From NCBI GenBank assembly GCA_947495795.1, contig CANMAI010000005.1, positions 1-64,000 of the forward strand: a DNA stretch of 64,000 nt, read 5' to 3'. Shown piece after piece: positions 44,014 through 53,702 of this stretch (its first letter is position 1; every line of letters starts with the position of its first letter). Made by a program: the position numbers and the translations under genes. This stretch comes from an uncultured Paracoccaceae bacterium. GTDB taxonomy: Bacteria; Pseudomonadota; Alphaproteobacteria; Rhodobacterales; Rhodobacteraceae. The notes below the pieces were generated by a model. That model saw only the letters and a list, made by a program, of their open reading frames with translations. It ran no database searches and had not been told where the DNA came from.

Positions 44014-44472
44014 ATGACAACGTTTATTCTGAATGGAGAGGAGCGGACGGTTGAGGCGAACCCTGATATGCCGCTCCTTTGGGTGCTTCGCGACCAACTC
44101 AAGATGTCTGGCACGAAATTTGGCTGTGGTGTTGCCTCTTGCGGGGCGTGCACTGTGCATATCGATGGTGTGCCGACGCGTTCCTGCCAGATGCCCATCG
44201 GTGATCTTGATGGGGCCGAGGTGACCACGATAGAGGGCATCGACAGCAAGGCCGCCAGTGCCGTGCAGCAAGCCTGGGTGGAACTGCAGGTACCGCAATG
44301 CGGGTATTGCCAATCCGGGCAGATCATGTCTGCCGCGGCGTTGCTGGCGGAGACGCCGAAGCCTTCGGACGATGATATCGACGGGGCGATGGAGGGCAAT
44401 CTCTGCCGCTGTTCGAGCTACACCCGCATTCGCAGCGCAATCCACCGCGCCGCCGACATCATGGAGGCTTGA
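44014..44472 (+). CDS. (2Fe-2S) subunit of an isoquinoline-1-oxidoreductase-type molybdenum hydroxylase
   Basis: 152 residues. The plant-type ferredoxin cluster is [12 protein letters not shown] with an earlier/later Cys (RSCQMP). The C-terminal second [2Fe-2S] cluster has [10 protein letters not shown] and [10 protein letters not shown]. It passes electrons from the molybdopterin subunit to an acceptor. A GGGGG site precedes the ATG. The catalytic subunit follows after 1 bp, so they are co-translated. The usual FAD subunit of xanthine dehydrogenase is absent, as in isoquinoline oxidoreductase/IorAB and periplasmic aldehyde oxidoreductases. Confidence 0.92.
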   Translation: MTTFILNGEERTVEANPDMPLLWVLRDQLKMSGTKFGCGVASCGACTVHIDGVPTRSCQMPIGDLDGAEVTTIEGIDSKAASAVQQAWVELQVPQCGYCQSGQIMSAAALLAETPKPSDDDIDGAMEGNLCRCSSYTRIRSAIHRAADIMEA

Positions 44473-44473
44473 G

Positions 44474-46663
44474 ATGTTGCATTATCTTGAAGAGGCGCTG
44501 ACGGCGCCGAAGCCTTCGAGGCGCACGTTTCTGAAAATCTCCACCGGTGCTTTGGGCGGCTTGCTGATTGGCGCCTCGATACCGCGCAGTGCTGCGGCAC
44601 AGGGGGCGGATGCTGAGGCGTTCGTCATGCCGTTCGTTGAGATCACGCCGGACAATCAGGTGGTGGTGATCAGCAAGCATCTGGACAAGGGGCAGGGGAC
44701 GGCGACGGGTCTTGCCACGCTCGTGGCGGAAGAGCTTGATGCCTCGCTGGCGCAGATGTCGATTGCCTTCGCGCCCTCCAACCCGCAGGTTTATGCCAAC
44801 ACGTTGTTCGGCATTCAGGGCACTGGCGGCTCCACCGGGATTGCCAATTCCTTCGATCAGTATCGGAAGGCGGGAGCCACGGCCCGCGCCATGCTGATCA
44901 GTGCGGCGGCCGCCGAATGGGGTATCGCCGCGGACCAGATCAGCATTGCCGATGGCAAGCTGATGGGTGGCGGCAACGAGGCGAGCTTTGGCGATATGGC
45001 CATTGCTGCGGCGGGGCAGACCGTGCCTGAGGATGTGACGCTGAAATCGCCAGATCAGTGGATCTATATCGGCAAGGACATGCCCAGGGTGGAACTGCCA
45101 TCGAAGACGAAGGGCAGTGTCGGGCTTTACGGCATGGATGCCGACGTCGAGGGTGCGCTTGTCGCCGTGACTGCGCGGCCGCCGAAATTCGGAGCGACGG
45201 TTGCGTCCTTCGATGCTACCGAAGCGCTGGCCATGGACGGCGTGGTCGATGTGTTCGAGATCCCGCAGGGGGTCGTTGTCGTTGCCGAGAACACATGGGC
45301 CGCGATGGAAGGCCGCTACATGCTGAACATCGAGTGGGATGAGAGCAATGCGGAGACGCGGGGTACGGATACGCTGCTGGAAGAGTACCGCGCCCTGCTG
45401 GATCAACCGGGCCTGAGTGCTGTGGGCAAGGGCGACGCTGCGGGTAAGCTGGAGAATGCTGCGACGGTGATCGAGGCGGATTACACCTTCCCCTATCTCG
45501 CCCATGCGCCGATGGAGCCGCTGAACATCACCGTGCTTTATGATGGTGAGAGTGCGGAATTCTGGACAGGTTCCCAGCTTCAGACGGTGGATCACGGGAC
45601 GGCTGCTGCTGTGCTGGGCCTCGATATGGGCAAGATCGCGATCAACACGCTTTGGGGCGGTGGCTCTTTCGGTCGGCGGGCGACGCCGGACAGCCATCTG
45701 GTCGCGGAAGCGGCGATGATCGGAAAGGCGTGGCTGGAGAAGGATGGCGCGCCGCAGGCGATCAAGTTGGTCTATTCGCGCGAGGATGACATCAAGGGCG
45801 GCTACTATCGCCCGCTGACGCTGCACCGCGTGCGGGCTGGTGTGGATGCGGAGGGCAATCTTTCCGGCTGGGAGCATCGGATCGTGGGGCAGGGCATCAT
45901 GCTTGGCACGCCTTTCGCCGATTTCGCCGTGCATGACGGGGTGGATCACTCCTCCATCGAAGGGGCTGCGGATACCACCTACAGCCTGCCCGATATGGCG
46001 CTGGATGTGCATCATCCGGAAGTGGGCGTGCCGGTTCTCTGGTGGCGCTCCGTTGGCCACACGCACACGGCCTATGTGATGGAAACCATGATGGACGAAC
46101 TGGCGGAGGCTGCGGGGCGCGACCCGGTGGAGTTCCGGCTGGCCTATCTGGATCAGGATCCGCGCAAGGCCAATGTGCTGCGGCTGGCGGCTGAGAAAGC
46201 GGGCTGGGATACACCGCCTGCTGAAGGTGTTCATCGTGGTGTGGCCGTGCACAAGAGCTTCAACAGCTATGTGGCGGAGATTGCCGAGGTTTCGGTGCGC
46301 GAGGATGGCACGGCGAAGGTGCACAAGGTTGTGTGCGCCGTGGATTGCGGCGTGCCGGTGAACCCTGACAACATCCGCGCGCAGGTTGAGGGTGGCCTTG
46401 GCTACGGGCTTTCAGGTGTGTTCCGCGAGGAGATCACGATGACGGATGGCGAGGTGGATCAGTTCAACTATCCAGATTATGCGCCGCTCCGGATCTCGGA
46501 AATGCCGGAAGTGGAGGTACATATCGTAGCCTCGACCGAAGCGCCCACGGGCATCGGAGAGCCGGGCACGCCGCCGATTGGCCCCGCCGTTGCCAACGCG
46601 ATCTACAAGGCGAACGGGATGCGCGTTCGTGACCTGCCGATGAGCAAGCACGGGCTGGCCTGA
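44474..46663 (+). CDS. Molybdopterin-binding subunit of an isoquinoline-1-oxidoreductase-type enzyme, Tat-exported
   Basis: 729 residues from the ATG at 44474 (GGAGG upstream); the frame upstream is a shadow. The Tat signal is [20 protein letters not shown] with cleavage after AAA. Mo-cofactor-binding regions include [40 protein letters not shown], and the C-terminal [16 protein letters not shown] with the catalytic Glu (GIGEPG). The order and length match IorB-type subunits that hydroxylate N-heterocycles or oxidise aldehydes in the periplasm. No CoxF/XdhC-type maturation gene or cytochrome c partner is next door. The substrate is unknown. Confidence 0.92.
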   Translation: MLHYLEEALTAPKPSRRTFLKISTGALGGLLIGASIPRSAAAQGADAEAFVMPFVEITPDNQVVVISKHLDKGQGTATGLATLVAEELDASLAQMSIAFAPSNPQVYANTLFGIQGTGGSTGIANSFDQYRKAGATARAMLISAAAAEWGIAADQISIADGKLMGGGNEASFGDMAIAAAGQTVPEDVTLKSPDQWIYIGKDMPRVELPSKTKGSVGLYGMDADVEGALVAVTARPPKFGATVASFDATEALAMDGVVDVFEIPQGVVVVAENTWAAMEGRYMLNIEWDESNAETRGTDTLLEEYRALLDQPGLSAVGKGDAAGKLENAATVIEADYTFPYLAHAPMEPLNITVLYDGESAEFWTGSQLQTVDHGTAAAVLGLDMGKIAINTLWGGGSFGRRATPDSHLVAEAAMIGKAWLEKDGAPQAIKLVYSREDDIKGGYYRPLTLHRVRAGVDAEGNLSGWEHRIVGQGIMLGTPFADFAVHDGVDHSSIEGAADTTYSLPDMALDVHHPEVGVPVLWWRSVGHTHTAYVMETMMDELAEAAGRDPVEFRLAYLDQDPRKANVLRLAAEKAGWDTPPAEGVHRGVAVHKSFNSYVAEIAEVSVREDGTAKVHKVVCAVDCGVPVNPDNIRAQVEGGLGYGLSGVFREEITMTDGEVDQFNYPDYAPLRISEMPEVEVHIVASTEAPTGIGEPGTPPIGPAVANAIYKANGMRVRDLPMSKHGLA

Positions 46664-46671
46664 TTTCAAAG

Positions 46672-46694
46672 GGGCGGGTCTTTGTGGCCCGCCC
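46672..46694. terminator. Hairpin between convergent genes, probable bidirectional terminator
   Basis: GGGCGGG (46672-46678) pairs with CCCGCCC (46688-46694) over a 9-nt loop. It fills the gap between the molybdenum-subunit stop (46663) and the convergent gene stop (46695). T-rich sequence is short (CTTATGACTTTTC on one side; the other strand has AGACCC), so it is a weak intrinsic terminator. Confidence 0.6.
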
Positions 46695-47309
46695 TTATGA
46701 CTTTTCTATTTCTTCGTAAAAGCGCGCCGCGAGCGCCCGGTCGCCATCGGTTCGGAAGACGCTTGGCATCTGCCAGTCAGGCTCCGCCCCTGCAAAAACG
46801 TCCAGAAACGCGATGGCGAGCGACGGGTTTTCGCTGATGTTTTCCTTGAAGGACCACCATGTCCGCATCTCGGAGAGTTCCGGCACGGTTTTCTGCTTTT
46901 CGTGGAAATCCTGTTCCAATACGAGCGCGCGGACATTGAGGCAGAAGGCGACATAGCAATACCCCTCCGGCCAGAAATAGGCAGGGTTGGAGGTGTCGGC
47001 GTTGTCCGGCTTTTCCAGCACTTTTAAGGGTTTGTGCTGGATGAGTGTGCGCAGCATCAGACCGGCGGCGAAGCCCACATAGGCCGGGCGATGCTCCGGC
47101 ACGCTTGGTTTCTGGGCCTCGAACGCGCGAAGCCAATCCACGAAGACGGTGGAGAGTGTGGTGTGGTCGATCTCGAACCGGTTGCCGGTTTCTGCCGCAA
47201 TGCTCTCGATCTGATCTTCAAAGGCGGTGACGAACCAGCGGAGCCTGCGGATAGATTTGCGGAGCGGCAGTTCGGCGGTTTCTTCAGGGGCTGTGGCAAG
47301 GCGTGTCAT
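46695..47309 (-). CDS. Conserved hypothetical protein, 204 residues
   Basis: Soluble protein without signal or membrane segments. Notable stretches are MTRLATAPEETAELPLRKSI, RRLRWFVTAFEDQIESIAAE, the aromatic block YFWPEGYCYVAFCLNVRALV and the C-terminal RTDGDRALAARFYEEIEKS. I do not recognise a family. It follows the next unknown gene by 8 bp on the same strand, so the two are probably expressed and function together. Frame usage and codon pattern look like a real gene. Confidence 0.7.
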   Translation of the reverse strand: MTRLATAPEETAELPLRKSIRRLRWFVTAFEDQIESIAAETGNRFEIDHTTLSTVFVDWLRAFEAQKPSVPEHRPAYVGFAAGLMLRTLIQHKPLKVLEKPDNADTSNPAYFWPEGYCYVAFCLNVRALVLEQDFHEKQKTVPELSEMRTWWSFKENISENPSLAIAFLDVFAGAEPDWQMPSVFRTDGDRALAARFYEEIEKS

Positions 47310-47317
47310 GGGCGGGC

Positions 47318-48025
47318 TCAGATCATAGCGGCCAGCTGGGCGAGCTGGCTTGTGAGGGTTTCCGGATCGTGGAACGCGGCTTCCACATCCTTTGCGGATG
47401 CCTGAGCGAGGCCTGTGGAGAGGGCGAGAAGCCGTGCCTCATCCTCCGGATGTTCCGGCCGGTCGGTGAGAAGCCACATCATCACCGCGAAGATCGCACG
47501 GTTGATCCGCTGTTCCGCATCCTCGCCAAGTGCGAAGCCGGTGCCGGGCACAGTGCCTGCGGCATGCGCCTCGGAAAGGGCGAGGGCGGCGGTGGCAGCG
47601 TTGCGGGCGGGATCAGCCGTGAGTTTTGGCCGGGCGAGCGCGGAGGCGAAGGAGAGCGAGGTGACGAGTTCGCTGATCATCAGGTGATCATCGGGTGTGG
47701 CGGCCAAGGCATGTTCAAGCCCGTAGCCGAGGACGTTTGCAACCTCCCTTTCAAGCGGGGAGGGTGGAGTTTCACCGCTCAGAATAGTGCCGACGGCGGC
47801 CATATCCTCCGCGCTGGGCGGCGTTCGTTCCATCGTGCGCTTGCCAACGCGTTCCGCCGCTTCCAGTGTATCCTTCAGGACATCGCGGAGTGGGGGCGGC
47901 ATCAGTCTGCCTGCCGGGCCCAGCAGTTCTTCCGAGAGATTTGCTGCCGTGCGCATACCCTGAAGGAGATCGCGCAAAGGCAGCGCGAGGGCGGTGGGCA
48001 TGTCCTTGATGATCCTCGGATCCAT
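47318..48025 (-). CDS. Conserved hypothetical protein, 235 residues
   Basis: An Ala/Leu-rich, largely helical soluble protein starting MDPRIIKDMPTALALPLRDL, with PPPLRDVLKDTLEAAERVGK and RINRAIFAVMMWLLTDRPEH. No known motif. It is the first of a two-gene unit with the preceding unknown protein downstream. Its start fits an AACG/GGAACGCC-type weak ribosome site. Function cannot be inferred. Confidence 0.7.
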   Translation of the reverse strand: MDPRIIKDMPTALALPLRDLLQGMRTAANLSEELLGPAGRLMPPPLRDVLKDTLEAAERVGKRTMERTPPSAEDMAAVGTILSGETPPSPLEREVANVLGYGLEHALAATPDDHLMISELVTSLSFASALARPKLTADPARNAATAALALSEAHAAGTVPGTGFALGEDAEQRINRAIFAVMMWLLTDRPEHPEDEARLLALSTGLAQASAKDVEAAFHDPETLTSQLAQLAAMI

Positions 48026-48232
48026 TGGCGTTCCTGTTTTGGATGTGTGTCAGTTTACAGTGAAAGTCCGGAATTCTGAATCGAAATCTTTGGGGCGAAC
48101 GGCGGGGCCAGTGTTTGGCTGTGGTTCGGTTTGGCGCGGTGATGCGCGTACACACAGAGCCTGAAGCAGTACACAAGCCAGTCGGGCGCTGCCCGGCGGC
48201 CTTCGGCCCTGATTCCGGGCCGGGCCTGCGTC

Positions 48233-49177
48233 TCAGCGTTTCAACGGCGTATTCTCCATAAATTTCAACGTGTCTTCGAGGGAGGAGACGACGGCCTGCG
48301 ACCCGAGACCCATGGCGTTCTGGGCGGAGGATGCCTGCCCGAAGGCCACGCAATCCTCCAGTGGACGGCCAAGATGGAGACCGGTGGCGAAGCCTGCGTT
48401 GAAGCAATCGCCGCAGCCGCAGGTGCAGATGACGCTGATATTGTAGGCCGGAATATCGATCTTTCGGTCTGTGCTGTCGCGGTACATTGCGCCCTTTTCG
48501 CCGAGTGTGAGGATCACTGCGCCGGTGCCCTGATCGAGCAGGAATTTGGCGATGTCCTCAAAATCGGTGAGGCCGGAGAGGGCCATCGCCTCTTCCTCCG
48601 AGGGCATGAAGTAGTCGGTATGGGGCAGAAGCGGCGCGATGAGGGGCATGTCGTCTGGCGTGGAGGCGAAGACATCGAGCGTTGTGGTGCAGCCCCGCGC
48701 CTTGGCAGCCTGCATCACCTCGGCAGTGCGGCCCTTGTCCATTCTGTCCATCAGGCCGACGCCGCCGACATGGAGGATGTTCGTGTCGAGCACTGTGTCC
48801 ATGCGGTCATCGGTGACGTAGAAACCCGCCGTCGCGCCGCGTTTGTGCAGGGCGGGGCGCGCGCCATCGGGGCGGGTCGTGACGATGGAAGAGGAGGTGG
48901 TGAAGCCCTCGCACAGTTCCATATTGGCGACATCCACCCCGAAATGGCGGAGCTTTGCCAGAACCCAGTCGCCCATATCGTCCGGGCCGACGCCGCCGAC
49001 GGCCTGCACCTTCAGCCCGTGCTTGGCCGCAACGATCGCGGCGCTTCCCGCCGCCCCGGATACGGCGAGTGTGAATTCATCGACGAAAAATGTGCCACCG
49101 CCGGGGGGAATGCTGGTCACCGGACGGGAGAGGCAATCGAAGGTGTAGAAGCCGATGGACGTGTAATCGAAACGCAT
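48233..49177 (-). CDS. PfkB-family carbohydrate kinase, variant GCGD active site
   Basis: 314 residues from the ATG at 49177, 4 bp after the ATPase stop. The ribokinase fold is shown by GGGTFFVDEFTLAVSGAAGS, VGGVGPDDMGDWVLAKLRHF, the middle LDVFASTPDD region and the C-terminal anion-hole block, which reads TCGCGDCFNAGFATGLHLG instead of the usual T-GAGD-x-F. The catalytic Asp is present but the loop Ala is Cys, and more Cys residues flank it (ICTCGCGDC). It probably phosphorylates the sugar or polyol brought in by the transporter encoded just upstream. The substrate is unknown. Confidence 0.85.
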   Translation of the reverse strand: MRFDYTSIGFYTFDCLSRPVTSIPPGGGTFFVDEFTLAVSGAAGSAAIVAAKHGLKVQAVGGVGPDDMGDWVLAKLRHFGVDVANMELCEGFTTSSSIVTTRPDGARPALHKRGATAGFYVTDDRMDTVLDTNILHVGGVGLMDRMDKGRTAEVMQAAKARGCTTTLDVFASTPDDMPLIAPLLPHTDYFMPSEEEAMALSGLTDFEDIAKFLLDQGTGAVILTLGEKGAMYRDSTDRKIDIPAYNISVICTCGCGDCFNAGFATGLHLGRPLEDCVAFGQASSAQNAMGLGSQAVVSSLEDTLKFMENTPLKR

Positions 49178-49181
49178 GACC

Positions 49182-50231
49182 TCAGCGTATCCGCTGGCCG
49201 GAGGTCGTGTCAAAGAACGCGATGCGCGCGGGGTCGAAGGCGACCGTTTCCGGGACGTCGAGATCGGATCGGTAATCCCTGTCGGCTTTCACCTCGATCA
49301 GGGCGTCGCCTGCGTTGATGGTGAGGTAGGTCATGTCCCCGGTGGGTTCGACGCCGAAGACAGTGCCTTCGACATGGGCCTCTGCGCCCGCCACATGGCA
49401 ATCCTCCGGCCGGATGCCGAGGGTGACTGGGCCGCTGAGATTGCGGATGAGACCTTCGACGCGAATGCTGGGTGCGGTGAAGATGCCGTCCTCCATGCGC
49501 CCCTCGATCAGGTTCATGGGCGGCGCGCCGATGAAGCCTGCAACGAATGTATTGGCTGGATCGCTGTAGATCTCGTCCGGTGTGCCGATCTGCTGGATCA
49601 GGCCGCCTTCCATGATGACGATCCTGTCGGCCAGCGTCATCGCCTCTATCTGGTCGTGGGTGACGTAGACGGTCGTGATTTTCAGTTGGCGCTGGAGATG
49701 CTTGATCTGGATGCGCATGGCCTGACGCAGCTTGGCGTCGAGGTTGGACAGTGGTTCGTCCATCAGGAAGACCTGCGGCTTGCGCACGACGGCGCGCGCA
49801 AGGGCCGCGCGCTGGCGCTGGCCGCCGGAGAGGGCGCCGGGCTTTCGGTCGAGGAGATCGCCAAGCTCCACCATCGCCGCAGCCTCGCGCACCAGCCTGT
49901 CCTGATCCACCTTCGGGACATCGCGCATCCGCAGGGGAAAGCGGATATTTTCGTAGATTGTCATGTTTGGGTAGAGCGCGTAGCCCTGAAACACCATTGC
50001 GACATCGCGGTCGCGCGCATCGACATCGTTCATCACCTCGCCGTCCATCCGGATCTCTCCCTCAGACGGATCCTCAAGCCCCGCAATCATACGCATCGTG
50101 GTTGTCTTGCCGCAGCCGGACGGGCCGAGGAAGACGATGAGTTCTTCGTCCGCGATGTCGATATTCACATCGCGCACGCCCCAGATAGCGCCCCATTTCT
50201 TCTGAATGCCCGAAAGCTCGATCCGTGCCAT
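49182..50231 (-). CDS. ABC transporter ATP-binding protein, MalK/UgpC class
   Basis: 349 residues. Walker A is GPSGCGKTT, Q-loop VFQGYALYPNMTI, signature LSGGQRQR, Walker B VFLMDEPLSNLD and switch THDQIEA. A C-terminal TOBE/OB regulatory region (about 240-349) includes LGIRPEDC. This is the CUT1 sugar-importer ATPase. It is fourth in the minus-strand operon after the binding protein and two permeases; its start follows the permease stop by 3 bp. Confidence 0.93.
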   Translation of the reverse strand: MARIELSGIQKKWGAIWGVRDVNIDIADEELIVFLGPSGCGKTTTMRMIAGLEDPSEGEIRMDGEVMNDVDARDRDVAMVFQGYALYPNMTIYENIRFPLRMRDVPKVDQDRLVREAAAMVELGDLLDRKPGALSGGQRQRAALARAVVRKPQVFLMDEPLSNLDAKLRQAMRIQIKHLQRQLKITTVYVTHDQIEAMTLADRIVIMEGGLIQQIGTPDEIYSDPANTFVAGFIGAPPMNLIEGRMEDGIFTAPSIRVEGLIRNLSGPVTLGIRPEDCHVAGAEAHVEGTVFGVEPTGDMTYLTINAGDALIEVKADRDYRSDLDVPETVAFDPARIAFFDTTSGQRIR

Positions 50232-50234
50232 CGC

Positions 50235-51077
50235 CTACCCTTTGACCGCGCCCATTGTCAGCCCGCGCGACAGGTGTTTCTGGATGGCCACGACCACCAG
50301 GAACACGGGTACGAATGCGAGGAAGGCGACAAGGGCGATTGCGTTGTAAATCAGCCCGTCCGACCCGCCGGTGAAATTGGCGAGGGCGACGGACATCGTA
50401 TAGGCGTTCGGCGTGGAGGCGATGAGGAGCGTGAAGAGAAACTCGTTGATCGCGAAGATCGCAGCGATCACTGCCGCAGTGATGATGCCCGGCAGGATGG
50501 CGGGAATGATGATCTCCCAGAGGATGCGAAGATCGGAGGCGCCATCGGTGCGGGCGGCATCCTCCAGCTCTTTCGGGATGTCGATCATGTAGGAGCGGAT
50601 GATCCATGTAACGATGGAGAGATTGATCGCGGCATAGACCAGCATCAGGGCCCAGACAGTGTCGAGCAGCCCCATGTTGCGGAAGAGGAAGAATATGGGG
50701 ATGGCGACGATGGCGGGTGCCATCATGCGGGTGGACAGGATGTAGAAGCCGATATCGTCGCGGCCGCGATATTCGTAACGGGCCAGCGAGAAGGCGGCGG
50801 GGATGGCGAGGACGAGATCGATTACGACGGAGCCGATGATCGCGAGAACGGAGTTGCGCAGGTATTTCGCCATTGGCCAATCGGACCAGATCATGTGCCA
50901 CGCATCGAGGCTGAAAGTGGGCCAGTAGATCGGTTGGGGTGTGATGATCTCCGTCCGGGGGCGAAGGCCGATGGACAGGAACCAGAGGACGGGTGCGAGG
51001 CAGAACAGCGCCCATGTACCGAGGATCAGGTAGCGGATGAAGAGGCTTTCGCCCTTGCGGCGGCGCTGGGATGCCAT
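50235..51077 (-). CDS. ABC transporter permease, MalG/UgpE class
   Basis: 280 residues if started at the ATG at 51077, which has GGGAGG 8 bp upstream; an ATG at 51083 overlaps the previous stop (ATGA) and is a close alternative. Six membrane segments begin with SLFIRYLILGTWALFCLAPV. The EAA coupling loop reads ELEDAARTDGASDLRILWEI, and the family C terminus HLSRGLTMGAVKG is present. It forms the heterodimeric channel with the next permease. Confidence 0.92.
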   Translation of the reverse strand: MASQRRRKGESLFIRYLILGTWALFCLAPVLWFLSIGLRPRTEIITPQPIYWPTFSLDAWHMIWSDWPMAKYLRNSVLAIIGSVVIDLVLAIPAAFSLARYEYRGRDDIGFYILSTRMMAPAIVAIPIFFLFRNMGLLDTVWALMLVYAAINLSIVTWIIRSYMIDIPKELEDAARTDGASDLRILWEIIIPAILPGIITAAVIAAIFAINEFLFTLLIASTPNAYTMSVALANFTGGSDGLIYNAIALVAFLAFVPVFLVVVAIQKHLSRGLTMGAVKG

Positions 51078-51079
51078 GC

Positions 51080-52048
51080 TCATGCCCTCCCGGACCGGAA
51101 TGCGCGTTTGACGACCAGTTGGGCGATGATGATCGTGAGGATCAGCATGATCACCGAGGCGGCGGAGGCGTAGCCGAAATTGAAGAACTTGAAGCCGGTG
51201 CGGTAGATGAAGTAGCTGATCGTTTCCGTCCCGAACGCCGGGCCGCCCTTGGTGATGATGAAGACATTGGCGAACATCGTGGTGATGTCGATGCCCCGGA
51301 GGATCAGGGCGACGGCAATGACAGGGCGCATCAGCGGCAGCGAGATGTTCCAGAAGATCTGGCCCCATTTCGCGCCATCGAGACGGGCGGCTTCCTCCAC
51401 CTCTTCATCCTGACCCTGAAGGGCGGCGACGAAGATGATGAAGAGGAACGGCGTCCATTGCCAGACATCGGCGAGGATCAGAAGCGCGCGGCTGCCCCAG
51501 ATGGAGGATTGGATCGAGAGGTTGCCGTCGATCAGACCGAGGCGGATCAGGATATCGGAGAAGACGCGGGCATCGAGAAAGGCCAGCTTGTAGATGAAGG
51601 CGACGGCCGATGGCATGAAGAGCATCGGGATCAGGAAGATGATCCGCCAGCCCTGCACCCATGGGTCGCGGTAGGCATAGAAAGCCAGCGTCAGGGCGAG
51701 CACACACTGAATGGTGAGTGAGATGGAGCCGATGACAAACGTGTTCCAGAGCGCGCCCCAGAACTGGTAATCGCCCATCAGATTGGCGTAATTCTCAAAG
51801 CCGACAGGCCGCCATGGGCCGAATTTCACGGCATAGAAGCTTTGTACGACGGCATAGATGCCGGGATAGAGCGTGATGCCGAGAAGGTAGATGACGGCAG
51901 GGGCCACCAGCAGATAGGGAAACAGCGTTTTCATGCGCTTGCTGCGCCGCCTGCGGATGCCGGTTGGTGCCGGGGCGGTGGCCGCCCCGGTTTCGGTCAA
52001 TGCGGGATCACTCATAAGCGGTGATCCCGTTGCTTTGGTGTCTGGCAC
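51080..52048 (-). CDS. ABC transporter permease, MalF/UgpA class
   Basis: 322 residues from a GTG at 52048, 6 bp after the binding-protein stop; an ATG at 52015 (MSDPALTETG) is an alternative and neither has a strong ribosome site. Six membrane segments follow a basic N terminus (IRRRRSKRMKTLFPYLLVAP). The EAA loop is VEEAARLDGAKWGQIFWNIS, followed by GGPAFGTETISYFIYRTGF. It is a CUT1 sugar permease paired with the MalG-like gene. Confidence 0.92.
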   Translation of the reverse strand: MPDTKATGSPLMSDPALTETGAATAPAPTGIRRRRSKRMKTLFPYLLVAPAVIYLLGITLYPGIYAVVQSFYAVKFGPWRPVGFENYANLMGDYQFWGALWNTFVIGSISLTIQCVLALTLAFYAYRDPWVQGWRIIFLIPMLFMPSAVAFIYKLAFLDARVFSDILIRLGLIDGNLSIQSSIWGSRALLILADVWQWTPFLFIIFVAALQGQDEEVEEAARLDGAKWGQIFWNISLPLMRPVIAVALILRGIDITTMFANVFIITKGGPAFGTETISYFIYRTGFKFFNFGYASAASVIMLILTIIIAQLVVKRAFRSGRA

Positions 52049-52054
52049 TCACAC

Positions 52055-53608
52055 TCAGAACGGCAGGGGTTTGCCTTCGCCCACATAAAGCCCCGGTGCG
52101 GCTGCCGCGTAATCAACCGGATCGTTCCCCTGATAGAAGCCGTTCTCACTCATGATCTGTTTGACAGCCGCGGCGGCATTGTCCAGCGCTTCCTTGCCGC
52201 TGATCTGGCCGACGACGGCGCGGTTGATCTCGTTTCCGATGGCCTGTTCCATCGGGAACGCGCCCGGAAGACGGGGTGAGCACCACGCGTGGTCGAGGCT
52301 GTCGCCCCAGACCTTCGCGGGCTGGCTGACCTTTTGCAGTTCCGCATTCGTCAGGACGGAGCGGTAGCCGGGGGCCACGCCGTTCGCATTGGCCTCGTTC
52401 ATCGCCATGATCGAGCCCGTGGTCAGGAAGGCCAGCATCAGGAACGCACCTTCCGGGTTCTGCGCGGAGGCCGCGACACAGGAGGTGGAGCCTGCGATGT
52501 TGGGCGGTGCGAAACGCCCGCCTGCGATGCGCGGCTCGTAGATCGTGACGAAATCATCGACGATCTGGGACTGGTCGGGGCGCATGGCCTGCGTGCCGCT
52601 ATCCTGCCAGCTGATATTCGTGGCCACCTGACCGCCGAGCCATGCGGCGCGGTTTTCGGGCCAGCCCGCACCTGCATGGCCTTCGTTTGCGTTCTCGGTC
52701 AGCGCCATGATGATATCCATGCCCGCCATACCGGCATCGTTGTTGAAAATCGGCTCCCAGTTCTCGTCAAAGAGCATCATGCCCGCCTGGGCAGCGATAT
52801 GCTCCCACGTGTAGGTGGACCAGAAGCCGGGGGCGGCCATCATGCCCACACCGGCGACGCCCGGTTCGATCTTGTTCAACTCGACCGAGATGCGGATCAG
52901 CTCGTCATAGCTTGGGACGGAGTTCACCTTATCCACTTCGCCGCCGAGGATCTGCTCCATGTAGCCCTTGCGGAGATGAACCATCTGGATGTCGCAATCG
53001 AACGGAATGCCGTAAAGTGCGCCGTTGAAATAGCCGTAATTCAGGCGGTAGGTGTCGTAGAAATCATCGAGCGGCAGTGTCCATTTGTCGGCATAGGGGC
53101 CGAGATCGGCGAGGAAGCCGGGGGCTGCGAAATCGCCGAGCCATGGCGAGAAGAACTGGAGCGCGTCGAAGCTGGCATTGCCGGAGATGAACTCTGCGAT
53201 GGCCTTGTCGTAGAAGCTGTCATCGGGGATGGGCACAAGCTCTACCTTGATGCCGGAAAGCTGCTCAAAAGGCACGAGGCCTTCGGCGGCGGATTCCTGA
53301 TCGGCGGCCCCGATGGCAAACCGGACGGATGTGCCGGCAAGCTCGCTGCGCACGGCCTCCCAATCGACGGTGCGGATCCAGTCCTTGTTGGGGTCCCAGA
53401 GGGGGGCGCCGCTCATGTTGTAGAGCTTGCGGTAATCTTCGCGAACGTATTTATCGACGGATATATCGGCCAGCACTGTGGCCGGGTCGGGCAGGTGCCC
53501 ATCGGCCAGGGCAGGGGCTGCGAACCCGGTTCCCACGGCGCTGGCTGCACCTGCTGCCGCGCTCGTTTTCAGGAACGACCGGCGTGATAGTGAATTGCGT
53601 TGCATCAT
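52055..53608 (-). CDS. Sugar ABC transporter substrate-binding protein, Tat-exported
   Basis: 517 residues from the ATG at 53608 (AGGAAACAATA upstream). The twin-arginine signal LSRRSFLKTSAAAGAASAVG is followed by an AAPALA cleavage site. It is a family 1 extracellular solute-binding protein, longer than typical, with FAIGAADQESAAEGLVPFEQ, LPLDDFYDTYRLNYGYFNGA and LYGIPFDCDI. Tat export suggests folding before export. It is the first gene of the minus-strand operon, divergent from the oxidoreductase operon across the inverted repeat at 53703-53744. The ligand is unknown. Confidence 0.9.
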   Translation of the reverse strand: MMQRNSLSRRSFLKTSAAAGAASAVGTGFAAPALADGHLPDPATVLADISVDKYVREDYRKLYNMSGAPLWDPNKDWIRTVDWEAVRSELAGTSVRFAIGAADQESAAEGLVPFEQLSGIKVELVPIPDDSFYDKAIAEFISGNASFDALQFFSPWLGDFAAPGFLADLGPYADKWTLPLDDFYDTYRLNYGYFNGALYGIPFDCDIQMVHLRKGYMEQILGGEVDKVNSVPSYDELIRISVELNKIEPGVAGVGMMAAPGFWSTYTWEHIAAQAGMMLFDENWEPIFNNDAGMAGMDIIMALTENANEGHAGAGWPENRAAWLGGQVATNISWQDSGTQAMRPDQSQIVDDFVTIYEPRIAGGRFAPPNIAGSTSCVAASAQNPEGAFLMLAFLTTGSIMAMNEANANGVAPGYRSVLTNAELQKVSQPAKVWGDSLDHAWCSPRLPGAFPMEQAIGNEINRAVVGQISGKEALDNAAAAVKQIMSENGFYQGNDPVDYAAAAPGLYVGEGKPLPF

Positions 53609-53702
53609 TATTGTTTCCTCCCACTTCACAATACTCTGCTATCTTTGTCGCCTCACGGCCAGTGTTTCTGACAGGATTCACCGGCTCTGCGCCTCTTTGA
53701 GC

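Noticed and set aside
44459-46324. 621-codon minus-strand frame opposite the molybdenum subunit
   Set aside because: Antisense shadow rich in Arg/His/Pro; the plus strand is a clear IorB-type protein.
49176-51173. 665-codon plus-strand frame over the ABC transporter genes
   Set aside because: A shadow frame rich in Asp/Glu/Gly opposite well-recognised permease and ATPase genes.
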